Shown: one piece after another, positions 34,419 through 43,797 of the stretch
Layout: each line of letters opens with the position of its first letter
Numbering within the stretch: the stretch's first letter is position 1
NCBI GenBank assembly: GCA_021204905.1
Contig: JAJPYN010000008.1
Coordinates: forward strand, 124,001 to 188,000
Source of the DNA: Prevotella sp.
GTDB taxonomy: Bacteria; Bacteroidota; Bacteroidia; Bacteroidales; Bacteroidaceae
DNA length: 64,000 nucleotides
Direction: 5' to 3'
Program-made: the position numbers and the translations under genes
Notes under the pieces: generated by a model
The model's input: the letters and a program-made list of their open reading frames with translations, nothing else
Database searches by the model: none
What the model was told of the DNA's origin: nothing

Positions 34419-35652
34419 AAATTTGTTGAATGATTGATTTTGCTTTTCCGTCGGCGAAAACGGTCTCGATGGCCTGCCCCGGGCGCAGCGTTTCCGACCT
34501 TTTAACAATTCGTCCGTCCGCAAGGGTCAGTGTGTAGCCGCGCCGCAGCAACAGGTTCGGGTCGAGGCCGGCTATGCGTTGCGCGATGATTTCGAGGCGA
34601 TGACTTTGCGAATTGATCAGTGTTTGCAGGGTGTTTGCGATGCGGATGTTGATTAGGCGAACGGCATTTTCTTGGTTTGAACAAGCGAGCTTCGCGCCGG
34701 TTTTAATCGTTGATGAGAGTTGCCGCAAACTTGTTTTTTGCCGCTCGATGAGGGTGTTTGAAGAGTTAAAAATTGTTTCTTTCGCCGCCTCCACCCTACT
34801 CCACACTGCCACCAAGCGGTCGATGAGAAACGCAGCCACGGCGGTCGGGGTCTTCGCCTTGAAGTGCGAGATGAGGTCGAGGACGCACTCGTCGCGCTCG
34901 TGACCGATGCCCGTGATGACCGGCAAGGGGAAATTGGCGACGTTCTCGGCCAGCTCGAGCGTGTCGAAAGCCGACATGTCCGCCGTTGCGCCGCCGCCCC
35001 GGATTATTACGACGCAATCGAATTCGTCAAGCTTTTTGTTGATTTCGTCGAGCTGCGAGATGATGCTTGGCCCCGTCATTTCGCCCTGCATGATAGCCGG
35101 AAAAAGTGTTAAAAGGAAAGAAAAACCGTACTCGTTGTTCGCCATCTGGTTGCAGAAATCGCCGTAACCCGCGGCCGTGGCACTCGAAATGACCGCAATG
35201 CGCTGGCAGAACAGCGGCAAGGCGAGCTCGCGCTGCAGGTCGAACACGCCCTCGTCCTTTAATTTCTGGATGACCTCCTGCCGCCGCAGTGCCATCTCGC
35301 CGAGCGTGTAGGCGGGGTCGATGTCGCTCACGATCAGCGCGAAACCGTAGGTTGGGTGGAACTCCGCAGACACCTTCAGCAGCAGCTTCATGCCGGCGCA
35401 AGGCAGTCCGCCCGTTGCATCGATAAACTTCGCCGACACCTTTATCCATTGCGTTCGCCAGCATTTCGCCGAGGCGCGCGCCACGAGGTTTGCGGAGAAC
35501 GCGTCCTTTTGCACCACCTCCATGTAGCAATGGCCGTGCGAGGTGCGTATCTCGCTCAGTTCCGCCTCCACCCACACCTGCTCTTTGACGGCGCCGGCAA
35601 CGGCTTCGGCCACCAGCGTGTTCAGTTCGAAGAGGGTCATTCGGTTTGGCAT
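34399..35652 (-). CDS. xseA: Exodeoxyribonuclease VII large subunit
   Basis: Encodes 417 residues. With XseB it degrades single-stranded DNA in both directions. It has an N-terminal OB-fold (VWVEAELSEIRTSHGHCYMEV), a catalytic core with VISSATAAGYGDF and VIIRGGGATADMSAFD, and GIGHERDECVLDLI. The start is placed at 35652 because the in-frame extension to 35796 is translation of the tRNA-Pro gene (it contains VAQLVAHLVWDQ). ATG 35640 is an alternative start. It follows the tRNA by about 35 bases, so a read-through transcript is likely. Confidence 0.94.
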   Translation of the reverse strand: MPNRMTLFELNTLVAEAVAGAVKEQVWVEAELSEIRTSHGHCYMEVVQKDAFSANLVARASAKCWRTQWIKVSAKFIDATGGLPCAGMKLLLKVSAEFHPTYGFALIVSDIDPAYTLGEMALRRQEVIQKLKDEGVFDLQRELALPLFCQRIAVISSATAAGYGDFCNQMANNEYGFSFLLTLFPAIMQGEMTGPSIISQLDEINKKLDEFDCVVIIRGGGATADMSAFDTLELAENVANFPLPVITGIGHERDECVLDLISHFKAKTPTAVAAFLIDRLVAVWSRVEAAKETIFNSSNTLIERQKTSLRQLSSTIKTGAKLACSNQENAVRLINIRIANTLQTLINSQSHRLEIIAQRIAGLDPNLLLRRGYTLTLADGRIVKRSETLRPGQAIETVFADGKAKSIIQQIYGNDEI

Positions 35653-35687
35653 AAGTACAAAACTGCGGTTTCGCCGCGCGGGGAAAG

Positions 35688-35760
35688 TCGAGGTGACAGG
35701 ACTCGAACCTGCGACATCTTGGTCCCAAACCAAGTGCGCTACCAACTGCGCCACACCTCG
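35688..35760 (-). tRNA. tRNA-Pro (anticodon TGG)
   Basis: 73 bases fold as a full cloverleaf: acceptor CGAGGTG/CACCTCG, D-arm GCGC/GCGC, anticodon stem CTTGG/CCAAG with loop TTTGGGA, and T-arm GCAGG/CCTGT with loop TTCGAGT. The discriminator base is A and CCA is not encoded. A near-ideal promoter lies upstream. Confidence 0.97.
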
Positions 35761-35771
35761 AAAAGCGGTGT

Positions 35772-35802
35772 CAAAGGTAGTTCGATTTCGCTTCAATGCA
35801 AA
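35772..35802 (-). promoter_or_regulatory. Promoter of tRNA-Pro and xseAB
   Basis: TACCTTTG on the minus strand (35772-35779) with TTTG at 35799-35802, gap 19. Confidence 0.8.
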
Positions 35803-35866
35803 ATTTTTGCAACTGATTAATTAAATTGCAACGCCGCGCCTGCAAGAGGTTGAAAAAGGTTTAATT

Positions 35867-35899
35867 GTTTGCCTGTTCGCCGCGTAACGCGTATTTTTG
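35867..35899 (+). promoter_or_regulatory. Promoter of the ABC-F gene
   Basis: TTTG at 35867-35870 and TATTTTTG at 35892-35899, gap 21. The ATG at 35912 would begin only a few bases after the transcription start. Confidence 0.7.
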
Positions 35900-35911
35900 C
35901 AGATTAGAACT

Positions 35912-37909
35912 ATGATTTCAGTTGAGCATTTAAGGGTTGAATTTGCAGCTGTGCCGCTGCTTGAAGATGTGAATTTCGTCATCAATACGCGGGATCGCAT
36001 CGCCTTGGTAGGCAAGAACGGCGCGGGCAAATCGACGCTTCTGAAGATATTGAGCGGCATTCAGGCGCCGTCGGAGGGCAGAGTGTCCGTCCCGAATGAC
36101 ACCGTCGTGGGCTATCTGCCGCAGGTGATGAAACTGTCGGACGACACAACGGTGCGCGAGGAAGCGCAGAAAGCGTTCGCCGGCATCGCGGCAATGGAGG
36201 AGCGCGTGCATAGGCTTGAGGCGGAGATAGCGGCGCGGACGGACTACACGAGCGAGGATTACATGGCTCTCGTCGAACGTTTCACGGCGGAGCACGAGCG
36301 GTTTCAGATGGCGGGAGCGGAGCAAAGGGATGCCGAGACGGAGAAAACACTGCTGGGATTAGGGTTCTTACGCCGCGACTTCGACCGCCCCACGCGGGAG
36401 TTCTCCGGAGGTTGGAGGATGCGAATAGAGATAGCCAAGCTGCTCTTACGCAAGCCCGACGTGCTCCTCTTGGACGAGCCGACCAACCATCTGGATATCG
36501 AAAGCATACAGTGGCTTGAGCAATTCCTGATGGCGAGCGCAGGTGCGGTTGTGGTTGTGAGCCACGATAGGGCGTTCATTAATAACGTTACGAACCGCAC
36601 GATGGAGATTTCCTGCCGCCATGTAACGGACTATCGGGTGAAGTACGACGAGTATGTGAAGATCAGAAAGGAACGTCGCGAGCAGCAAATCCGCGCCTAC
36701 GAGAACCAACAACGTGAGATTGCGGACGCCCGCGACTTCATTAACCGTTTCCGATACAAGCCCTCGAAGGCGGTGCAAGTGCAGCAAAAGATAAAGCAAT
36801 TGGCGAAAATCGTGCCTGTGGAGATAGACGAAGTGGACACGTCTGCGCTGCATTTGAAGTTCCCGCCCTGCCGGCGCAGCGGTGATTTCCCCGTCATTGC
36901 GAAAGATGTAAGCAAGGTTTGGAGCGCCGCCTACGACGCTGCGGGCAAACAGATTGCACCGGACAACCGCGTCTTTGCCGACGTGTCGTTCACCATAAAG
37001 CGGGGCGAGAAGGTGGCGTTTGTAGGCAAGAACGGCGAGGGAAAGACCACTATGGTGAAGTGTATAATGGAGTCTTACGCCTCCGCAGCGCCCGACGGGA
37101 CCCACGACAGCTTCTATTCCGGCTCGCTCCGCATAGGGCACAACATCGAGATAGGCTATTTTGCGCAGAACCAGGCGCAACTTCTTGACGAGGACCTGAC
37201 CGTGTTTCAGACCGTCGACAACGTGGCTAAGGGCGAGATAAGATTTAAGATTAACAACATTCTCGGTGCGTTTATGTTCGGCGGAGAGGCATCGGACAAG
37301 AAAGTGAAAGTGCTCTCCGGGGGCGAGCGAAGCCGGTTGGCGATGATCAAACTCCTGCTTGAGCCCGTCAATCTGCTTATCCTCGACGAGCCGACCAACC
37401 ACCTCGACATGCAGTCGAAAGACGTTTTGAAAGACGCCATACGCGCTTTTGACGGCACGGCAATTATCGTCAGCCACGACCGGGAGTTCCTCGACGGACT
37501 TGTGGAGAAGGTGTATGAGTTCGGCGGCGGGCAGGTCAGGGAGTTCATGGGCGGCATTTACGACTTCCTCCGCAGCAGAAACGTTACCGACCTGAATATG
37601 CTCTCGTCGAGCCAAACGCCGGAAGCAGCACCGGAAAAACCGGCAAAGGACAATGCTGACTATGCCTTAAGAAAAGAAATTCAGCGTCGCATAACGCGGC
37701 TTAAAAAGCAAATCAATGAGGCTGAAACAAAATTAGAGCAGTTTAAAAAGCGCACCGACGAGCTCGATAAGATCCTTTGCAAACCGGAGAATGCCGCGAA
37801 CTTGCAGCTAATAAACGAATACACCGGCCTTAAATTGAACATCAATCGCGAAGAGGAGCGTTGGCTTTCGCTTAGCGAACAACTTGAAATTGAAACGAAT
37901 AAACTATAA
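35912..37909 (+). CDS. ABC-F family ATPase
   Basis: Encodes 665 residues with two ABC domains and no membrane segments, so it acts in the cytosol, probably on ribosomes. Domain 1: Walker A GKNGAGKST, signature FSGGW, Walker B LLLDEPTNHLD. The linker is a basic P-site-tRNA-interaction-like region. Domain 2: GKNGEGKTT, LSGGERSRL, LILDEPTNHLD. A C-terminal coiled coil ends the protein (about 590-660). It is of Uup/YdiF type rather than an obvious resistance determinant. The start MISVEHL is chosen from the promoter position. Five bases separate it from the peptidase gene. Confidence 0.92.
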   Translation: MISVEHLRVEFAAVPLLEDVNFVINTRDRIALVGKNGAGKSTLLKILSGIQAPSEGRVSVPNDTVVGYLPQVMKLSDDTTVREEAQKAFAGIAAMEERVHRLEAEIAARTDYTSEDYMALVERFTAEHERFQMAGAEQRDAETEKTLLGLGFLRRDFDRPTREFSGGWRMRIEIAKLLLRKPDVLLLDEPTNHLDIESIQWLEQFLMASAGAVVVVSHDRAFINNVTNRTMEISCRHVTDYRVKYDEYVKIRKERREQQIRAYENQQREIADARDFINRFRYKPSKAVQVQQKIKQLAKIVPVEIDEVDTSALHLKFPPCRRSGDFPVIAKDVSKVWSAAYDAAGKQIAPDNRVFADVSFTIKRGEKVAFVGKNGEGKTTMVKCIMESYASAAPDGTHDSFYSGSLRIGHNIEIGYFAQNQAQLLDEDLTVFQTVDNVAKGEIRFKINNILGAFMFGGEASDKKVKVLSGGERSRLAMIKLLLEPVNLLILDEPTNHLDMQSKDVLKDAIRAFDGTAIIVSHDREFLDGLVEKVYEFGGGQVREFMGGIYDFLRSRNVTDLNMLSSSQTPEAAPEKPAKDNADYALRKEIQRRITRLKKQINEAETKLEQFKKRTDELDKILCKPENAANLQLINEYTGLKLNINREEERWLSLSEQLEIETNKL

Positions 37910-37913
37910 AGAA

Positions 37914-39944
37914 ATGAAGACATTATTTATCATTATGGCGCTCATTACAGCCTTTTCACAGGGCGCAAAAGCCCAGCTTGCTTCGGGAATCGACCCCGAC
38001 AACCTCGACACTTCTATCCGTCCGCAAGACGATTTCTACGCTTTCGCCTGCGGAGGATGGATGAAAAACAACCCCTTACCCGCCGCTTACTCGCGCTTCG
38101 GCTCATTTGACAGGATAGATTTAGAGAACGACAAGCGCATCAACGGCATACTTAAAGAGCTGCAAAACGGCAAGTATGAGGTAGGCACACTCGAGCAGAA
38201 GATCAGCGACCTCTACAAATTAGCGATGGACTCGGTACGCCGCAACGCCGAAGGAGTCAGCCCCGCGATGCCCTATATCAATGAAATGGAGGCGGCAACG
38301 GACAAGGCAGCCCTCGAAGAACTGCAACTCAAATACGCCGCGTTCGGATATGGCGTGCCCTACGAGCATTGGTTTTCCGCCGACGAAAAGGACTCGAAGA
38401 ACAACATACTCAACGTTTATCAAGGCGGATTGACACTCGGACAGAAGGAGTATTATCTGAAGAACGACAGCGCGACACGGGTTATCCGCGACGAATACCG
38501 CAACTATATCATTCGCATGTTTACCCTCTTCGGCTTCGACAACGACGCTGCAACCCGGAAGATGGAGAGCATTATGCGCGTCGAAACGCAGCTCGCAATA
38601 GCCTCGAAGAGCCGTACGGAACTGCGCGACGTGGAGAAAAACTACAACAAAACCACGCTCGAAGAGTTTGAGACCGACTATCCCGCGCTGCGCCTGACGG
38701 CAATCGCCAATGCCGAAGGTATCGACACGAAATATATGGACACGCTTGTCGTGGGGCAGCCGGACTTCTTTGCCGCCGCCGACAAGATTGTTTCGATGCT
38801 CACCACCGACGAACTAAGGGCGCTGATGGAGTGGAATCTGATAGACGGAGCGGCGAATTTGCTCGACGACACCGTAGATGCGGCACGCTTCGACTTCTAC
38901 GGACGCGTGATGAGCGGGCGCAAACAGGACTACGAACGCTGGAAGAAAGCCACCTCATTAGTCAACAGGGTGCTGGGCGAGGCATTGGGAAAGATCTACT
39001 GCGAGCGCTACTTCCCCGAGACGAGCAAGAAGCGCATGGAGGCTCTCGTGGCAAATCTGCAACGGTCTCTCGGGGAGAGAATACAGGCGCAAACGTGGAT
39101 GAGCGACTCTACGAAGGCGGCTTCGCTCGAGAAATTGGCAACGTTCTACGTCAAGATAGGTTACCCGAACAAGTGGCAAGACTATACAAAGCTCACCGTC
39201 AACCCGCGTCTCTCGCTGTTTGAGAACATGCTCGGCGCACGCCTGTTCCGCAACAACAAGGAGATAGAAGATAACGCCGGGAAGCCCGTAGACAAAGATA
39301 AGTGGTACATGACGCCACAGACTGTCAACGCATATTATAACCCCACGTCCAACGAGATCTGCTTTCCCGCCGGCATACTCCAGCCCCCGTACTTCGATGC
39401 AACTGCGGACGACGCGTTCAATTACGGCGCTATCGGCGTGGTGATAGGGCACGAAATGACGCACGGATTTGACGATCAGGGCTCCCATTACGACAAAGAC
39501 GGCAACATGGCGGACTGGTGGCAGCCCTCCGATGTTGAGAATTTCAAGAACAGAACCGCCGCATACGCCGACTGGTTCTCAAAGATTAAGGTGCTGCCGG
39601 ATATGAACGCGAACGGTCAGATGACACTCGGCGAGAACCTTGCCGACCACGGAGGGCTCATGGTTTCTTACAACGCATACCGTAATGCCACGGCAGACAG
39701 CCCGCTCGACGTAATCGACGGCTTCACGCCCGACCAGCGTTTCTTCCTCGCCTACGCAGGTGTGTGGGGACAGAATATCACGGTTGAGGAGATCAGAAAC
39801 CGCACGCTGAACGACGTGCACGCGCTCGGCGAATGGCGTGTCAACGGTGCGCTGCCGCATATAAAGGCATGGTACGAGGCGTTCGGCGTAACTCCGGACG
39901 ACAAGATGTTTATCCCCGAGAGCGAGAGACTGGAACTTTGGTAA
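37914..39944 (+). CDS. Secreted M13-family metallopeptidase (neprilysin/PepO-like)
   Basis: Encodes 676 residues with a signal peptide (MKTLFIIMALITAFSQGAKAQ). The zinc site is HEMTH in VIGHEMTHGFDDQG (about residue 512), with the third ligand in ENLADHGG. The N-terminal family block DDFYAFACGGWMKNNPLP is intact. It probably degrades oligopeptides in the periplasm or at the surface. The start at 37914 gives the signal peptide; an upstream ATG at 37884 lies in the previous gene. Cotranscribed with the ABC-F gene. Confidence 0.94.
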   Translation: MKTLFIIMALITAFSQGAKAQLASGIDPDNLDTSIRPQDDFYAFACGGWMKNNPLPAAYSRFGSFDRIDLENDKRINGILKELQNGKYEVGTLEQKISDLYKLAMDSVRRNAEGVSPAMPYINEMEAATDKAALEELQLKYAAFGYGVPYEHWFSADEKDSKNNILNVYQGGLTLGQKEYYLKNDSATRVIRDEYRNYIIRMFTLFGFDNDAATRKMESIMRVETQLAIASKSRTELRDVEKNYNKTTLEEFETDYPALRLTAIANAEGIDTKYMDTLVVGQPDFFAAADKIVSMLTTDELRALMEWNLIDGAANLLDDTVDAARFDFYGRVMSGRKQDYERWKKATSLVNRVLGEALGKIYCERYFPETSKKRMEALVANLQRSLGERIQAQTWMSDSTKAASLEKLATFYVKIGYPNKWQDYTKLTVNPRLSLFENMLGARLFRNNKEIEDNAGKPVDKDKWYMTPQTVNAYYNPTSNEICFPAGILQPPYFDATADDAFNYGAIGVVIGHEMTHGFDDQGSHYDKDGNMADWWQPSDVENFKNRTAAYADWFSKIKVLPDMNANGQMTLGENLADHGGLMVSYNAYRNATADSPLDVIDGFTPDQRFFLAYAGVWGQNITVEEIRNRTLNDVHALGEWRVNGALPHIKAWYEAFGVTPDDKMFIPESERLELW

Positions 39945-39972
39945 ACCCTACAACTTAGTTTTATAGCGAAAA

Positions 39973-40890
39973 ATGCCTCTACGACTGCCCGACAAACTGC
40001 CCGCAATAGAACTCTTAAAGCGGGAGAACATCTTCGTGATGGACACTACACGCGCCCATAGCCAGGACATTCGCCCGCTGAAAATCGTGATATTGAACCT
40101 CATGCCCCTGAAAATCACGACGGAAACGGACCTTGTACGCATCCTCTCCAATACGCCGCTGCAGCTCGATATCACATTTATGCGCCTGAAAAGCCATACC
40201 CCGAAGAACACGCCGATAGAGCACATGATGATGTTCTACGAGGACTTTTCCGTGCTCAGAGAGAAGCATTTCGACGGCATGATCATAACGGGCGCGCCGC
40301 TGGAGATGATGGCGTTCGAGGAGGTATCCTACTGGGACGAGATTGTCGACATATTCCGCTGGGCGCACACCCACGTAACCAGCACGATGTATATCTGCTG
40401 GGCGGCGCAGGCGGGCTTGTATATCGACTACGGCATACCAAAGTATGAGCTGCCCATGAAGAAGTTCGGCATCTTCCGGCAGGTGCCCCTCGTGCCGACG
40501 GAGCCGATCTTCCGCGGCTTCGACGACTACTTCATGATGCCCCACAGCCGCCATACGGAGATACGAAAGGCGGACATTGAAAAGCACAAAGAGCTGACCA
40601 TACTCGCCGAGGGCGAAGCTACGGGCGTGAGCATACTGATGGCACGCGAGGGCAGAGAGTTCTTCGTAACGGGTCATCTCGAATATGCGCCCGACACGCT
40701 CGATACCGAATACCGCCGTGATCTCGGGAAACGCGCCGACGTGGGCATACCGGAGAACTACTACGAGGGCGGCAATCCCGAAAACAGACATATCGACACG
40801 TGGCGCTCGGCGGGACATCTCTTCTATCACAACTGGATAAACTACTACGTCTATCAGACGACGCCGTACGACATAAACCAAATTATCTGA
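39973..40890 (+). CDS. metA: Homoserine O-acetyltransferase (MetA family)
   Basis: Encodes 305 residues. Activates homoserine for methionine synthesis. The catalytic cysteine is C142 in YICWAAQAG, with His in SRHTE. Residue 111 is Glu (GAPLEMMAF). In characterised MetA proteins Glu at this position goes with acetyl-CoA use and Gly, as in E. coli, with succinyl-CoA, so this enzyme is predicted to be an acetyltransferase despite the usual succinyltransferase label. Its stop overlaps the U32 start (TGATG). Confidence 0.94.
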   Translation: MPLRLPDKLPAIELLKRENIFVMDTTRAHSQDIRPLKIVILNLMPLKITTETDLVRILSNTPLQLDITFMRLKSHTPKNTPIEHMMMFYEDFSVLREKHFDGMIITGAPLEMMAFEEVSYWDEIVDIFRWAHTHVTSTMYICWAAQAGLYIDYGIPKYELPMKKFGIFRQVPLVPTEPIFRGFDDYFMMPHSRHTEIRKADIEKHKELTILAEGEATGVSILMAREGREFFVTGHLEYAPDTLDTEYRRDLGKRADVGIPENYYEGGNPENRHIDTWRSAGHLFYHNWINYYVYQTTPYDINQII

Positions 40891-42782
40891 TGCGCCGACT
40901 TGAGCTGCTTGCCCCCGCGAAGGACCTTTCTTGCGGCATTGCGGCTATCGACTGCGGTGCCGACGCGGTGTACATAGGCGCCGGGAAGTTCGGTGCAAGG
41001 GCGGCGGCGGGCAACTCCGTAGAGGACATAGCGCGGCTCGCGGACTATGCACGGAGGTTTCGCGCAAAGGTGTATGTTACCCTCAACACCATCATTTACG
41101 ACAACGAAATCGACGAGATCCGGCATCTTGTGGAGCGGCTGGCAAGTACAGGCATTGACGCGATATTGGTTCAAGACCTCGCAATGCTATCCCTGACCGC
41201 CGGCACGGGCATTCCCCTGCACGCTTCGACACAAACCGACATACGGACAAAAGATGATGTCCGGCTGCTCAAAAGGCTTGGTTTCGCCCGTGTCGTCCTC
41301 GCTCGCGAGCTGTCATTAGAGGAGATTCGCGCCATCCATGTTGCCGTCCCGGACATCGAGTTGGAGGCTTTCGTGCACGGCGCGCTATGTGTCAGCTACT
41401 CCGGAGCGTGCTATGCGTCGCAGCATTTCTTCGCCCGCAGCGCCAACAGAGGGACTTGCGCGCAGTTCTGCCGTATGAAATTCGACCTCGTAGACAGTGC
41501 CGGCGCAGTGGTAAAACGCGGCTCCCACCTCCTCTCGCTTAAGGATTTGGCGCTCATCAATCGCCTCGAGGAGCTTGCCGACGCGGGTATTACCTCGTTT
41601 AAGATAGAGGGACGGCTCAAAGACGCTGCCTACGTGAAGAACGTGGTCTCGGCTTACAGCGGGCGGCTCGACGAGTTATGCCGGCGGAGAAGCGACGATT
41701 ACGCCCGCAGCTCGTCGGGAACGGCGGAACACGACTTCACCCCCGACATCCGCAAAACGTTCAACCGCGGCTACACGGAGTATTTTTTCAACGGACGACA
41801 ACCCGGCATCGCCTCGTTCGACACCCCCAAGGCGACGGGCGAGAAGGTCGGCATCGTGAAGAAGATTGAAGGCAAATGCGTAATTATAACTGGCTTTAAG
41901 GCATTATCCAACGGCGACGGCGTCTGCTTCTTCGACGGCAATAACGAGTTGCAAGGGTTCCGCATCAACCGCGCCGAAGCCAATCGTCTGTTTCCGCTCG
42001 CCATGCCCGAAGGCTTAAAGGTCGGAATGGCGCTTTACCGCAACAAAGACGCGGCGTTCGACAAGCTTCTTTCGCAAAATGTTGCCACGCGCAAGATACC
42101 GATTAAATTAACATTTAGCGCCACGCCCGGCGGCTTCTCACTTGCTGCAGAAAGCGAACTTGGGCAAAGCGTAAAGGCCGAAATCTGCCTCGCGCACGAG
42201 CCTGCAAACAAACCGCAGCCCGACTATTTGCGGACGCTGCTGTCGCGCTGGGGCAACACGATTTACAAACCGGCGGAGGTCAACATCGAAGGCAACGCCG
42301 AACAATATTTCGTGCAATCGTCAGCGATAACACGGTTGCGGCACGACCTTGCGCGCCAGCTCGACGAGCAAATTCAAGCCGGAAATCAAACCTTGAAAGA
42401 GGTTCCGAGCCTCAAGCAACAAGGGCAAATTGCGTTAAACCAACACTTTAAGCCGAAGAATGTATCTAACTTGATTTCCAGAGAGTTATACGAGCAAATT
42501 GGTTGTCGCGACTTTGACGTTGCACCTGAGGTTGATCCTACTGATTTTAACTTGCCTTTGATGCAATGCAAGCACTGCCTACGCTACGCCTTGGGGCACT
42601 GCGAAAAGCACGGCGGCACACGTCCCGCATGGCGCGAGCCCCTCTTTCTGCACTTCGGCACCGATCGCCGCGTGCGCCTCGACTTCGATTGCAAGGCTTG
42701 CCAAATGAATGTTTGGCCTTGCGACAACGCGCAGGAAACAATTAAAACGAAACACGGACGGCGAAATGATTTAACACAATGA
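40890..42782 (+). CDS. U32 family peptidase-like protein (tRNA/rRNA hydroxylation type)
   Basis: Encodes 630 residues. The N-terminal U32 domain starts LELLAPAKD with AVYIGAGKFGARAAA, then the conserved EAFVHGALCVSYSGAC and cysteines in RGTCAQFCR. The C-terminal extension has a cysteine cluster (MQCKHCLRY and CKACQMN). Relatives such as E. coli TrhP and RlhA hydroxylate tRNA U34 or 23S rRNA, which fits a cysteine-ligated cluster better than peptidase activity. The start overlaps the metA stop, and its own stop overlaps the next ATG (ATGA). Confidence 0.88.
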   Translation: MRRLELLAPAKDLSCGIAAIDCGADAVYIGAGKFGARAAAGNSVEDIARLADYARRFRAKVYVTLNTIIYDNEIDEIRHLVERLASTGIDAILVQDLAMLSLTAGTGIPLHASTQTDIRTKDDVRLLKRLGFARVVLARELSLEEIRAIHVAVPDIELEAFVHGALCVSYSGACYASQHFFARSANRGTCAQFCRMKFDLVDSAGAVVKRGSHLLSLKDLALINRLEELADAGITSFKIEGRLKDAAYVKNVVSAYSGRLDELCRRRSDDYARSSSGTAEHDFTPDIRKTFNRGYTEYFFNGRQPGIASFDTPKATGEKVGIVKKIEGKCVIITGFKALSNGDGVCFFDGNNELQGFRINRAEANRLFPLAMPEGLKVGMALYRNKDAAFDKLLSQNVATRKIPIKLTFSATPGGFSLAAESELGQSVKAEICLAHEPANKPQPDYLRTLLSRWGNTIYKPAEVNIEGNAEQYFVQSSAITRLRHDLARQLDEQIQAGNQTLKEVPSLKQQGQIALNQHFKPKNVSNLISRELYEQIGCRDFDVAPEVDPTDFNLPLMQCKHCLRYALGHCEKHGGTRPAWREPLFLHFGTDRRVRLDFDCKACQMNVWPCDNAQETIKTKHGRRNDLTQ

Positions 42783-43759
42783 AGAAACTGCCTTACATCC
42801 TTTGTCTATTGCTCCTCGCGGCCTGTTACGGTGCGCCGCAGAAAGCCGTTCGCGAGCCGCAGGAGCTGACCGCCGCGCAGGAGGATTCCCTTGCCTTCCG
42901 CCTCGGGCACCATTTCTCGAACAACTATAATTTCATTGTCCGCGCCGATTCCGTCGTCTTGCTCGGCGTGCAACCCGAAGAAAAAGTGTCCGAATTCCCG
43001 TTAGACACGTTCGCGATATACTGCAATGAGCGCATCGTGGTGGCCGACATCCGCATCTTCGCCGCCGACACTATCGACTCGGTGTGGATCGAGGTGGCCG
43101 ACGCGCGCGCGCGACTGGGGTGGCTGCACGAAACGGACCTCACCAAAAACGCTGTACCGGACGACCCCATCTCGCAGTTCATCAGCATCTTCTCCAGCGC
43201 GCATCTGCCTGTGTTTATTGCCTTTCTCGCAATCATCGCGGCCTTTTATGCGGTGCTCATCCTGCGCAGGAAAGACGTGCCGTTCGTGCATTGGCGCGAC
43301 ATCGCATCGTTCTACCCCGCCCTGCTCTGCCTGCTCGTCGCCCTCGCCGCGGTGCTCTACACCTCCATCCGCATGTTCGCCGCCGACACGTGGGAGGAAT
43401 TTTATTATAACCCGACGCTCAACCCGTTCGCCGTGCCCGTACTGCTCAGCCTGTTCCTCGCCGCAGTCTGGGCAATCATCATCGTCTGCATCGCCGTTGT
43501 TGATGTCGTTTTCAAGCTGCTGCCGCCCGCGAAAGCCATCCTTTACCTCGGCGGCGTAGGTGCTGTCTGCATCGTTAACTACATCATTTTCAATCTGTTA
43601 GTGAGGTGCTACATCGGTTATCCGCTCTTCGCAGCCTACCTCCTCTTCGCGCTCGTCCGCTATTTCCGGCTGTCCTACGCACCCTACGAATGCGGCCAAT
43701 GCGGGGCGAAAATGAAGAAAAAAGGCCGGTGCCCGGTGTGCGGCGCGATGAATGAATAA
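42779..43759 (+). CDS. Membrane lipoprotein with C-terminal zinc ribbon
   Basis: Encodes 326 residues. An N-terminal lipoprotein signal (LLLLAAC) is followed by an exported region of about 120 residues that may form an SH3-like fold (RARLGWLHETDL). Four or five membrane helices lie between about 140 and 295. The C-terminus carries a zinc ribbon (CGQCGAKMKKKGRCPVCG). A lipid-anchored N-terminus with a cytosolic zinc ribbon is unusual, and I do not recognise a named family. Coupled to the U32 gene by an ATGA overlap. Confidence 0.75.
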   Translation: MKKLPYILCLLLLAACYGAPQKAVREPQELTAAQEDSLAFRLGHHFSNNYNFIVRADSVVLLGVQPEEKVSEFPLDTFAIYCNERIVVADIRIFAADTIDSVWIEVADARARLGWLHETDLTKNAVPDDPISQFISIFSSAHLPVFIAFLAIIAAFYAVLILRRKDVPFVHWRDIASFYPALLCLLVALAAVLYTSIRMFAADTWEEFYYNPTLNPFAVPVLLSLFLAAVWAIIIVCIAVVDVVFKLLPPAKAILYLGGVGAVCIVNYIIFNLLVRCYIGYPLFAAYLLFALVRYFRLSYAPYECGQCGAKMKKKGRCPVCGAMNE

Positions 43760-43797
43760 GGTGCGTTTTGCATTGAAGTAAAGGTTAAGCCGACGCT

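Noticed and set aside
35653..35796. N-terminal extension of XseA
   Set aside because: It is a translation of the tRNA-Pro gene (VAQLVAHLVWDQ is a well-known artefact) and lies partly upstream of the tRNA promoter.
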